The notes beneath the pieces are model-generated. The model was not told the DNA's origin. It made no database searches and worked only from the letters and a program-made list of their open reading frames with translations. This document shows, in pieces, positions 18,557-28,315 of a stretch of 33,682 nt of DNA (position 1 is its first letter; each line of letters starts with the position of its first letter). This stretch comes from Entamoeba histolytica HM-1:IMSS (taxonomy: Eukaryota > Evosea > Mastigamoebida > Endamoebidae). The stretch spans positions 1-33,682 of the forward strand of contig NW_001915041.1 in NCBI RefSeq assembly GCF_000208925.1, written 5' to 3'. The position numbers were made by a program, and so were the translations under genes.

Positions 18557-20592
18557 CTAAAAAGAAATCAATTGAGATAGTAAATTTTTGTGATAAGAGT
18601 TTGTGAGTGGTGCATAATCTTCAAAAGAATATTTTTGTAATAACACATACAATTTTGAAGAATATATTAATGTTAGTTTAAGTAGCTTTGATAATTGAGA
18701 TTGATTTATTTCAAAAAGAATCATTGATGAAATGTATTGGAGTAAATGAATCAATATAAGTAATTCCTGGTGTGAGACTAATAATTTAAATAATGCATTT
18801 GATTGTCTTCTTTTGATTGTTCTGTTTTTAAGAAATGAAATTAATTCAGAATGTGTATTTTTAAGAAATAATAAATTTTTATTTGTTGATTCTATTAACA
18901 ATGATGCTTGTTTAATCTAATAGAAGGTTATTGACAATATAAATACAATAAATATATTTCACAAACATTTGACAAAAATAATGGAGATCCAAAGAATGGA
19001 TAAATTACTTGTTTTGATGCTACTAAATTATGAACCAACTCCACATCATTTAAACAATTAAAAGAAAGGATAAAATTGGAATGATAATTTCTATAATCAT
19101 CATATAATTCATTTTCATAACTAAATGACTTAAAATAATTACAAACAGACTCATAACAAGTAATACTTTCTTGATAATTTCTCTTAAAAAAAGATAATGG
19201 ATGAAACATTGGATATTCGCTAAAATACTTCTGAAAATAGTGATTAAATTGAGAAGGTTTGTTAACAATCCAATCTTGCAATCTTTTTAATATAATAAAC
19301 CATATCATTTTGATGACTATAAAAGATTGAGAAGGTAAATCATCAAATTGATATTCTCCATGTGATAAACAATCCCTTAATTTAATTCCACCTTCAAAAA
19401 GAAATAAATCATGTAATTTACTCACAACATCTTTTCCAAGAATATCAATCAGCAAATTCCTCTTTTTAGAAAGTACTTCTTTTTCTTTCTCTATTCCTTT
19501 TGTTTCACTATATTTTGAAGTATTTTTATATTTCACTGCTTTAATATCATTTATTGTTGATGGTCGATTAACAATAAGACCTTCAGAAGAAGAAATAACA
19601 TCTTCTTGGAGAAGAACATCTAATGTTGTATAGTAATTTGAATAATTTGCCATTCCAAATCGAATATCAATATCATTAAATGTAATAAATGCTATTCTTA
19701 ACAAATGTTCCAATTCAACAACCATTCTCATAAATGAAAATATTTTATTATTTCCTTGTTGTACTTTATTTTTAACAATTATTTCAATTGGTTGTCTTCT
19801 ATTTGGAAGAATAAAACTAGAAGAATGAATAAGAGAAAGAAGTTCCTCATTTGGGATTTCAATGACTTGATTAAAAAATTGAAGTTGAAGTATATTTAAA
19901 TGTTTTGGTTCAGAAACTGTATGACAATACACTTGTATTGTTTGATAAAGTATAATAAGAAGACAAATGTGTGTGTTTGTTATTTCATTATCATTCATAA
20001 ATCCATGCCATAATAAATTTCTTAAATTTAATCCTGTAGGTGGTCCAATTATTAATATACAAAGAAGAATAAGTCCAAAAGGAACTGTATGTTCTTCATA
20101 CATTTTTTGAAGAGTTTCACTTAATGTTCGTGGTAGTTGAATGGATGATTTTGTTTTATGAATTGTAGTAATCATCTTTTCAATTTGGGTTGTTATAAAG
20201 AGACAAAAACCAATTCTATCAATATTGTCTTTAAGATGGACATTAAATTGAACTGAGAGTAATTCATCAATTAATGGCTTTAAATGGTTTATTGTTGGAG
20301 TTTGAATAATTTCTTGAAAACTTTCAAACCATTCAACTCTGAAAATGGTTATATCAAAACAATCAGATAAAAAGTTAATATTATTGGTTGTGTTTGTTAT
20401 TTTATATGTATCAAATAAAAATTTGAATTGAGACACAATTTTAATTTCACTCATTTGATTTTCTTTAGATACACTTTTGTTTAGCAATACTTGTACTTCG
20501 TCAGATAATGAAGTGACATTTGTTAAATCTTTATCGTTTATTATTCTTTTCTTAAGAGATAAAATAACTTCTTTCAAATTTTTTGTTTTCAT
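18557..20592 (-). CDS. ERMARD-like protein with DUF4209 domain, two exons (20592-18967, 18916-18557)
   Basis: Splicing a 50-base intron gives 661 residues, close to human ERMARD (about 680). It carries the two His-containing family motifs: GLNLRNLLWHGF (about 187-198) and IKLRDCLSHGEY (about 403-414). These correspond to the LRN-xxx-HG and RDxLSHGE motifs of DUF4209/ERMARD proteins. Hydrophobic segments such as LILLCILIIGPP precede the first motif, and the second exon is helical and hydrophobic, as in the family's membrane-associated C-terminus. The paired R-x-x-x-SHGE motifs recall HEPN-type ribonuclease motifs. Human ERMARD is reported as an ER protein needed in neuronal migration, with biochemical function unclear. 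It lies about 100 bases upstream of the HRD1/gp78-like gene on the same strand. The identification rests on motif and length agreement. Confidence 0.7.
18917..18966 (-). other. intron of the ERMARD-like gene
   Basis: 50 bases, donor GTTTGTG, acceptor TATTAG, phase 0. Without it the first exon ends 12 codons into the intron at a TAA. With it the frame continues for another 119 residues. Confidence 0.82.
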
Positions 20593-20640
20593 TAAGTTAT
20601 TTCCCTTTTTCTCCTTTTTTTGTTTAAGTTCCTCCTTTTT
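20593..20640 (-). promoter_or_regulatory. GAAC element of the ERMARD-like gene
   Basis: GGAGGAACTTAAACAAAA places GAACTT (20631-20626) about 35-39 bases before the ATG. Between it and the ATG is an A/G-rich leader. A TTAAT box is present but weak. Confidence 0.4.
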
Positions 20641-21714
20641 CTTTTTAATTAGTACTTTGTTTTATTCTATTTACCAACGATAAACTATGTTGTAGTTGTT
20701 CATTTTCTAGGTTGTTTATTTCTTACAAAATCTAAGACGTTACTTACTTGACAGAGTGAAATGAAACAACGTTATCACTCTTCAACTTCTGCAATAACAA
20801 AATAATCAAAATGAATTAACCCAACAAAAAACATGTCTATCTTTTTTGAAAGATTTATTTATTGAATTTCATAAACCAATCTTAATACAAAAACTAAAAC
20901 AAAGAAAGCAAGAAATTTCAATTTTCCTTTTAAACACTTATTAAAGAGTCTACCATGGGTTATTCCTTTGTTTCATGGTAGCAATAATAACTGAAATGTT
21001 CATGTAACTTTACTACACTCAACAAAGAATATTATGTGTTCTAAAAATAGAACTTCTTTATTTAAAACATTTGTCAAATACATGAACGTCAGAATGAAAC
21101 GAGTCTTTTTAATCAATATTGAAATACTTTAATATAAAACCCCGCATAAAAGGGAATAATAGTCTTGAACAAAAAAATAGTCACTTTTACAATCCATACG
21201 TCTTTTAATTAATACAAAAGAAGTATAAAAACGTTATTGTTTTGTGTCAATACAAACTATCTTCAAATAATACATCAAAAATAAATGTTGTTCTAATAAA
21301 AAAAACAATGGAAAAGTAATTCAAAAAAAATTAAATAAACGTAATACAACGTTTAAGATATTTTTAAGTCAAGATAAAAATTATTAATTATTATATATTA
21401 TTTATTAATTAATATAAAAAGAAAAGAATTAACAAATAACACTATGAAATAGAATAAAAGATAAATTAAATAATAACTAAAATTTCATATAAAGAAAATA
21501 AAGTCAATAAAGATAATATTTTTGATTAATATTTCTTTTTATATTATTTCATTTACTTTTGTTTTGTTTTAATAACAAAATACCAAACAGTTCAAAAAAG
21601 TAGAAAGACAAGTGAATTTAAATATGAAAAATCATGTGTAAATACAAAAATAACAAACCAAATAAAAATAATAAATTGAATTAATACACAAGAACACATT
21701 TGTATTGATGTTTA
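20641..21714. other. gene-free region with one perfect inverted repeat
   Basis: No gene is supported. CTACCATG (20950-20957) and CATGGTAG (20974-20981) form an 8-base perfect inverted repeat around a 16-base loop. The rest is A/T-rich; 21360-21420 is almost pure A/T. Confidence 0.55.
20950..20981. repeat. 8-bp inverted repeat / potential hairpin
   Basis: CTACCATG is answered by CATGGTAG after 16 bases. The arms are relatively G/C-rich for this DNA. It could be a transcribed hairpin or a binding dyad; no partner gene is evident. Confidence 0.45.
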
Positions 21715-22254
21715 TTATATTAATAAATGTTGTAATTCATAACAATTGCGATGAAATATAATAGAATCTTCTCCATGAAGACGTTCAGCTAAATATTCAT
21801 TAATAACAACTCCTTTTTCTTTAATAAAGTTTTTATCTAATATTGAACTATTATAACGAATTGTATCAATTGTTTCTGTTTTAATTCTACCATTTTTACC
21901 AGCTGAAAATGATGAACTTGTTTGAATTCTATTTTCATTTAGTAAGTCAATTAATAAATGAATTGACTCATTAATTAAATAACAATTATATCTTTTTGAT
22001 GCTGTTTCTTCTTTTAATCCTCTTCGAATTTCACTTTGAATAAGTTCTTTACAACGACATTCAATAAATTGATTAAAATTAAACACATCACCATTTCCAA
22101 AATTGATACTTCGAATTTGTAGAAATGGAAGTGCTTTTGTTGCTTTCTTTTTCTTTTTTTCTAATTCTATATCAGCAAACTGATTTAAAAGAACAAGCAT
22201 TATTCCTTGTTCACTGACTTGGTAATTTCTATTAATTTTATATGCGGTTTGCAT
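21715..22254 (-). CDS. unknown 179-residue protein
   Basis: Not recognised. The protein has no signal peptide or transmembrane segment. It starts MQTAYKINRNYQVSEQG, has a five-Lys run near residue 34, a Cys pair (ECRCKE) near residue 75, and a C-terminus with RLHGEDSIIFHRNCYEL. It may be mixed alpha/beta. The open frame and an initiator-like AAAATTCA (22285-22278) about 25-30 bases upstream, followed by GAAC, support a real gene. Codon use resembles its neighbours. Function cannot be inferred. Confidence 0.65.
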   Translation of the reverse strand: MQTAYKINRNYQVSEQGIMLVLLNQFADIELEKKKKKATKALPFLQIRSINFGNGDVFNFNQFIECRCKELIQSEIRRGLKEETASKRYNCYLINESIHLLIDLLNENRIQTSSSFSAGKNGRIKTETIDTIRYNSSILDKNFIKEKGVVINEYLAERLHGEDSIIFHRNCYELQHLLI

Positions 22255-22269
22255 CTAATCTCCTAAGAT

Positions 22270-22290
22270 GTTCTTTATGAATTTTAAGTT
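22270..22290 (-). promoter_or_regulatory. initiator-like AAAATTCA followed by GAAC
   Basis: CTTAAAATTCATAAAGAAC reads toward the 179-residue gene. AAAATTCA is one base short of the Entamoeba initiator consensus, but here GAAC lies downstream of it rather than upstream, so the arrangement is unusual or partly accidental. Confidence 0.35.
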
Positions 22291-23553
22291 GTAGTATTTT
22301 AAAACCCACAAAAAGAATTTTCCCAATTACACTCACAGAACATTCTTTCGACAAAAAGAATTTGTTTGTTTTACTTCCGAATTTCGTTCTTTATCTCCCT
22401 CCCTTTGTATCTAAATAAAAATTCCTGTTTATGTATTTTATAAAATAACCCCCCTCTTTCACTCCCTTCCTTTCTACTTTTCTTCTTTTCATTCTTCTCC
22501 TCTAAATAAACTTATTATGCTATCTATTTCAAAAAATTTTTATATCTTATTTTGATTAACCTTTTTGAATTGATAAATATTTGCCACTAAATCCTTTTGT
22601 TTTTTGTTTTTTGTTTTTTGCTTTTTTATTCTTTCATTTTCTTCCTTTCTGTCATATATAACATTATATCATCTTTCTCCTCTTTCTCTAGATTTTATAC
22701 ATCTAACTTAATGAAAGGTTAATGGTAATGATTAAATAAACAAAAAGCTATACTCAAGACAAATTCTATTCTTTATAAGTTAACTTAAAATATACTTGCA
22801 AGAACAAAAACAATCTTATTAATATTAAATAAAAATAAGAGAGAGACATGCTTTTTCATATAAAATGCCTCAAAACAAAATAAATGTTTTTTTTTGTGAA
22901 GTGAAGACACTATTTCATAAATCCAAAACTATAATCCTAATGTCTTTTTTTTTAATAACTAATTTATTGATATTATAAAATACAAATAGAGTTTAATGAT
23001 ACAGAATTAATGAAAACTGTTGTTCAATTTAACGTTTAATGCGATAAAAAAAGAAGAAATTTAAATAAAACATGAAATTTAGTACTTTATTCACTCAATT
23101 TTTATTCATTAAATTATGAAATGAAAACTCTTTTAAGAACAAATTAATTAATCAAAATATTTTTCATAAAAAAGATATAAAACCAAAAAATCTATAAGTT
23201 TTTAAACCCTCTACTTTAATTAAAGCATTTCTTGTATAAAATGACAAGAAGTTTTAGAAATAGAATTTCTCTTTGTAAATCTACCAAAGTTTTCTTCTTG
23301 CTTTTTCTTCTTATTTTTAATTAAGATTTATTTAAATGTTTCTTTAATTTTTTCTTTTTAAAAATATTCGTCATTCTTCTTTTTTTTCTCTTTTTGTTTA
23401 TTATATTTATTTTAATAATATTTTTATTTAGAAACTATAAACTGCAACTCTTTCTGATTTCCTCCCATTTTTGAACCGTTTTCCTTCTCTGTTGCTGGAT
23501 GTAAAAAATAGAAATTAGACCCTTTGCATCTTCATCTATGATATTTTCATTCA
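22291..23553. other. intergenic region with pyrimidine-rich and tandem T-rich tracts
   Basis: This lies between divergent genes. 22440-22520 is strongly C/T-rich on the plus strand, including a CCCCCC run. 22596-22628 is a tandem TTTTTTG array (about four units). A GAACC lies at about 23473, 80 bases before the kinase start, and CATTCA sits directly before its ATG. No gene or RNA was recognised. Confidence 0.5.
22596..22628. repeat. short tandem TTTTTTG repeat
   Basis: About four units of a 7-base T-rich motif with slight variation at the end. A simple-sequence tract likely to vary in length between strains. Confidence 0.6.
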
Positions 23554-24595
23554 ATGATAAAATCTCCGAAGCGCTGTCTACCCCCTTTTGAAGAATATCA
23601 AAAAGGAATTCCCAAATATGTCCCATTTGCATATGACCCTGATGCTCTAAAACGCTTACCTTTTGGATATATAGAACTTATGAACAATTGTCCAAGTCAG
23701 CCAATGCTTTATTATAATCCACGTTATTCAATGCATAAAAAAACAATGAAAAACTTTTTAGCTAAATTCCCTCAAAAAAAACAAATAGGAAGAGGAAGCT
23801 TTTGGGACATTTATTGTGTAAGAGACCCTGATGATGGAATATTAAAAGTTGTAAAAGTTTCTATCCAACCTCAGATGGCAGGAGTTTATGAAAATGAATT
23901 TGCAAATATCGAAGCAACTAAAAACTGTGAATATATAATTCAATGTATTTATACTCAACGGATAGACCATATGTATTTCATAATGATGGACCTAATGAAA
24001 GGAAGTATTTGGGATTTACTTCATCAAAGACCAATGGAATTCTTTGAAATTATATATGTTACAGGAACAGTTCTAAGGGGATTAAGAGAACTCCATCATT
24101 TAGGTTTAGCTCATATGGATGTTAAACCTGAAAATATTTTTGTTTTAAATGATGGTCGAGTGAAGTTAGGTGATTTAAATTCATGTAGAAAAATTGGAGA
24201 ACCTCTTTCATTAGATGATATTGGAGAAGCAAGTTATTGTGCTCCTGAGGTAATCGGAGGACAAGCATCTCAATTAGCTGATGTATTTTCATTAGGAATA
24301 ACAGTATTTGAAATGGATACAAGACGTAAATTTCCAAATTATGTTTGTTATTTTTCTTTATTTTTTGCTAGTATTTTCGTTTCATTTTTGGTTTATAAAT
24401 CTAATTCATTTGTAGGAACAAAACTTTTATTTTACAGACCCTATTCTTCTAAAATTGTTTCGGTTTGAAGAACTTAAACAAATGTACTTGTTTATGACTG
24501 TTACTCAACCATGTTATCGTGTGAGTGTAGACCAACTTCTCTCCATGTCAATATTTGAAAATCCTGATGCTAAGGTTTTTCCTAGCGTTTTATGA
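23554..24595 (+). CDS. Wee1/Myt1-like protein kinase, two exons (23554-24342, 24416-24595)
   Basis: Joining the exons gives 322 residues: a short N-terminus and one kinase domain from about residue 71 to the end. Motifs: glycine loop IGRGSF (78-83), Lys101 in VVKVS, and the catalytic loop HMDVKPEN (187-194). The M-D-(I/V)-K-P form is typical of Wee1 and Myt1, which phosphorylate Cdc2 near its ATP site. The metal-binding motif is GDLNS (206-210), DLN in place of DFG (Wee1 itself has DLG), followed by YCAPE (228-232) and DVFSLG (243-248). Exon 2 completes the C-lobe (DPILLKLFRFEELKQM, then VSVDQLLSM). An in-frame TGA lies 15 bases upstream of the ATG, fixing the start. The long regulatory N-terminus of animal Wee1 is absent. 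No membrane segment is seen. Confidence 0.8.
24343..24415 (+). other. intron of the Wee1-like kinase gene
   Basis: 73 bases, donor GTTTGTT, acceptor TTTGTAG, phase 0. It joins KFPNY to EQNFYFTDP. An internal CTAG is a less suitable alternative acceptor because it does not restore the downstream frame. Confidence 0.82.
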
Positions 24596-24676
24596 TTCTT
24601 ATTTATTCTTTCGGCAAAAGAAAAACTCTTTTTCTAATTTCTTCTTTCAATAAAACGAGATTTCAATTATTCTATA

Positions 24677-27600
24677 TTATTTACTTGAACCTAAGAAACT
24701 TCCATTTGTTGTCTTTGCCATTTTGCGTTTCATCATCTCTTCAGTAGCTTTTAATTCTCCTGTCATTCTTGGAGTGGATTGAGGCTGAAACACATTAATT
24801 ATACCAACTTTTGAACTTTTAGTTTTTGCTTGTCTCTTTTCTTCTTTTGGTTCTTCAGGTTTCACTTCAGAAAGTTTTTCTACATTTAATTGATTTGATA
24901 ACTCTCGATCAACTAACATATCCATCACTCCAATAGAATGTCCTTTTGTAGTATTAGAAGTACAAAAGTCTTGAATTGTAATACATCTAGAGTCATAAGG
25001 GAATGTCATCTCATGAAGATTTCTCTTCTCAATAAATCTAATACATGACTCTCTAATAACACGACCTAATGAATAAATTAAAGACCTTTGAAGAGTTAAT
25101 AATGTACTGCTTGTTTGGTTTGATTTAATTTGATAAATTCCATTATGAAGGATTTTAATTTCAATAAGTAATTTCTCTGGGTTTTCTTCGAGTTTCTGAT
25201 CATTTTCTCCCCAATATATCTCAATAAGATCTTCTATCTTGTCATTGACAGGAATTAAACTTTTAACATGATAAATTACATCAACAAAATCATCTTGATA
25301 ACAAATCATATGTTCTTTATCTTCATATCCCTCTTTTAATCCCTCAAATCCAGTTGTAGAACGAATAACTCCAAGCTCTTGAATAAACTGCATAAATTCT
25401 TTGGTAATTCCTTGTTCTTTATTTTGAATGGAAATTCCAACATGAGTTCTATTTGACATTTTATCAATTTCATCTAATGTTTCTAAAACTTGAAGACTTG
25501 TTTTAATTGGGGTTAGTCGTTTCCAAAAGTTAGAACTACAGAATCCCATTGTTGTTAAAAACAATCGAACAGCATAATATTTTGTACCATGTTGAACATT
25601 CATAATATCAATATACTTTGGTTGTGGAATATCTTCCTCCAATGGAGGTTGATATTTATCTTCCTTTGTCTTGATATAAGAGTCAATATTGCATGTTGAA
25701 ACATTTTCAAGTCTTTGAAGTTCTTCTAATACTTTTTCATCAGATAAAATGACTAAATTGTCTCGTTCAGGTCTATCAATAATGTCCATATGCTTGTGTT
25801 GTGATTGGATAATTTTATCGTCAATCTCATTTAATGAAATCAAATATCCTTTCTTTCCAATACAATCACGTACAAGAACCATAAATTGTTTTTCTCCTGA
25901 AATATTTTTAAAAGGTAATTCAATAAATGATAAGATTACCATATTATCAACAGTAACAATATAGATATAATCTAATACATTTTTGATATTATTTTTCATA
26001 AGTATATCAACAATATTCTTTTCACTTACTTGACAATTTAATAATTGACTTCCAAATATTGGTTTGGGAATCATAAGGTGTTGATACACAAAAGCAATGG
26101 ATTGAGATAATGACATTGTAAAATATTCTAATCCTTCATTTGGAATATCACTCAATCTCATTAAAGTACGTTTTTTATCATATCCTTCAACAGATGTAAG
26201 TTTCTTGTATAATGCAGTTAACTTTGTCATTTGGTCTTGAGTAATATTCTTCATAATACTTTGATAATAAAGGGTAATTACACTAAGACAATCTCCCATA
26301 ATAACTAAATTCATATTTCTTATCCATTGATTGAAGAGTTCATTGAGAATATCAAACAAACTATTGATAAATTCATCAGACTTAGGAATAGATGAATGAT
26401 ATTTAATCAAATTTTTGAGAATAGTAAATATTAAACGATGAATTTCTGGTTTAGAAGTAACAAATAAAGTAGAATGATTAATTTCTATTAATTTAACAAA
26501 GTACCAAGCTAAACCACCAACAGTTTTTGGAGGGACTTGATTTAATGTTGACATATTAAAATCTTCTTGTGGTTTATTGAATGGAAGTTCTTGAATAAAA
26601 TAACGATTTATAAGTGTTAATATAGATGCTATTCTTGAAGCATCTACTTCATGCTTAAGAAGTAAATATAAATTTAATACAATGAGAGATTGGATAGAAT
26701 ATTTTTCTTCAAATTCTGGACTTTGTTTAGGAATGAAATGAATTTGTGAAGAATCAGGAAGATACATTAATGATGCAAGTAGGTCTATAAAAACAGTATG
26801 ATAATCAACAAAAATTGTTTCTTTTAATAAACTAGCACGATGAACTGCATATAATGCTGTTTTAGCAAGAATTTCCATTCCTTCAAATGATTTTCCAATA
26901 AGACTAACATATCCTTTTAAACCAATAGCTAAAACTTTTTCACTTTCAGATGATAAAGCATATGATAAAGCATAATATAAATTATCTAATGATTGTTTTG
27001 TAAATGTTGTATATTCACAAGTACTAATAAAAATTTTTAATAATGTTTCCATTGCACAACATACTCCTTGTTCAAATTTTAAGTGAGATGGTAAAATAAC
27101 ACATTGAAATAATATATTATATACTCTTAATATTGTTTCTCCAGTACAATGGTATTGAATCATATAATCAACTTGTTCTGATATTGACTGAATAATAACT
27201 TCAACAACAGATGCATTATTACTAATAAGTGGTGTTCCAATAAAATGTAAACAACAAATCCAAAAATTATATGCATATTTTGGTGCAATAACATTTTGTA
27301 TTGTTGTATTTTCTTTAAATCCATCTAATGAAATAAGACATTCTTTATTATTATATAATTGATTCATTACACCTTCTGTAACTTTTTTCATAAGTACTTT
27401 CCATTGTTGTGCAACTGGAAGAAGAATACTCCATGTTTTATGATGTTGAATAATTGACATCCAAAGTAATTTGTCTTGAGGTAATAATTTAATCCAAGCA
27501 CGATATAAAGTATTAATAACACGACCACTAATCTCATCTGCTAAATTACTTTTTTTTTCTTTTGCTTTATAAAAATTACTTGATACATTTGAACTAACAA

Positions 27601-28129
27601 TAGCAGTAATACTTTGTTTAGGCATAGTTGCAAGTGAATGAATTGCTCCAATTAATAAACAAATAACATTATGAGTATCAACAACATTATCATTTAATGC
27701 TAAGTCATATATATCCATGACTCTATTACAAAATTCAACCATTTGATTTGTTTGATTTGTTGAACAAGAGCGTTGAGTAAAAATTAATGAAAGATGTTCT
27801 AACATACAATTTAAATACTTTTGTCGATTGTCTTGAATTGCCTTAGGAATATGATCTCCAAATAACCATTGATGATAAATACTAATTGTATTTCCAATAG
27901 TTTGACTTGATTCCATTGGAAGAACAAAAGCAAATCCTAATGACTCTAATAAATATTCAAAATGTGTTGGTGTTTTAATTTTTTGATTGAACTCTTCAAT
28001 ATTATTAATTATTTGATTACTAATATTTGTAGCAATCAATGTTTGAATAGAATTTTCAAACATTTGATAAATATTGGATGTAGGTAAATATTCTTTTAAT
28101 CCAAGTTGATTTGTTGTATCAATAAACAT
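24677..28129 (-). CDS. RalGAP beta-subunit-like protein with degenerate Rap/Ran-GAP domain
   Basis: The 1150-residue protein is mostly helical. Its N-terminal third matches the layout of the RalGAP beta subunit: a LESLGFAFVLPMESS block near residue 62, an IYHQWLFG block near 84, a block with INTLYRAWIK near 210, and a WKVLMKKVTEG block near 240. These correspond in order to CYGLTLPLDG, VYTDWL, IGVLFEVWL and WSKVICALT of the human protein. The C-terminal part (about 880-1060) looks like a Rap/Ran-GAP fold, including THVGISIQNKEQG and DDFVDVIYHVKSLIP. The catalytic Asn-containing HxGND-V motif is not recognisable, as expected for the non-catalytic beta subunit. In animals and plants RalGAP alpha/beta restrains Ral/Rheb GTPases feeding into TOR. 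No alpha subunit is in the window. The C-terminal 70 residues are basic and probably disordered. It converges on the kinase gene, 81 bases away. Confidence 0.72.
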   Translation of the reverse strand: MFIDTTNQLGLKEYLPTSNIYQMFENSIQTLIATNISNQIINNIEEFNQKIKTPTHFEYLLESLGFAFVLPMESSQTIGNTISIYHQWLFGDHIPKAIQDNRQKYLNCMLEHLSLIFTQRSCSTNQTNQMVEFCNRVMDIYDLALNDNVVDTHNVICLLIGAIHSLATMPKQSITAIVSSNVSSNFYKAKEKKSNLADEISGRVINTLYRAWIKLLPQDKLLWMSIIQHHKTWSILLPVAQQWKVLMKKVTEGVMNQLYNNKECLISLDGFKENTTIQNVIAPKYAYNFWICCLHFIGTPLISNNASVVEVIIQSISEQVDYMIQYHCTGETILRVYNILFQCVILPSHLKFEQGVCCAMETLLKIFISTCEYTTFTKQSLDNLYYALSYALSSESEKVLAIGLKGYVSLIGKSFEGMEILAKTALYAVHRASLLKETIFVDYHTVFIDLLASLMYLPDSSQIHFIPKQSPEFEEKYSIQSLIVLNLYLLLKHEVDASRIASILTLINRYFIQELPFNKPQEDFNMSTLNQVPPKTVGGLAWYFVKLIEINHSTLFVTSKPEIHRLIFTILKNLIKYHSSIPKSDEFINSLFDILNELFNQWIRNMNLVIMGDCLSVITLYYQSIMKNITQDQMTKLTALYKKLTSVEGYDKKRTLMRLSDIPNEGLEYFTMSLSQSIAFVYQHLMIPKPIFGSQLLNCQVSEKNIVDILMKNNIKNVLDYIYIVTVDNMVILSFIELPFKNISGEKQFMVLVRDCIGKKGYLISLNEIDDKIIQSQHKHMDIIDRPERDNLVILSDEKVLEELQRLENVSTCNIDSYIKTKEDKYQPPLEEDIPQPKYIDIMNVQHGTKYYAVRLFLTTMGFCSSNFWKRLTPIKTSLQVLETLDEIDKMSNRTHVGISIQNKEQGITKEFMQFIQELGVIRSTTGFEGLKEGYEDKEHMICYQDDFVDVIYHVKSLIPVNDKIEDLIEIYWGENDQKLEENPEKLLIEIKILHNGIYQIKSNQTSSTLLTLQRSLIYSLGRVIRESCIRFIEKRNLHEMTFPYDSRCITIQDFCTSNTTKGHSIGVMDMLVDRELSNQLNVEKLSEVKPEEPKEEKRQAKTKSSKVGIINVFQPQSTPRMTGELKATEEMMKRKMAKTTNGSFLGSSK

Positions 28130-28315
28130 TATTTCTAATTAACAAATTTTTTAATTCTTTTTCTTTTTTTTCAAAATTTCTTTTCTTTAACTTTAAAAAA
28201 ACTTCTTTTTTATTTTTCTTTTAATAAAAAATTGTAATAAAAAGTACTTCTTCAATTCAATTTGAATTGATTGATATATGTTTATATCATATCTTATTCA
28301 AGACAAACGTTCTTT

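Noticed and set aside
22596..22628. CRISPR-like or satellite array
   Set aside because: Only a 7-base T-rich simple repeat with no spacers; ordinary slippage DNA.
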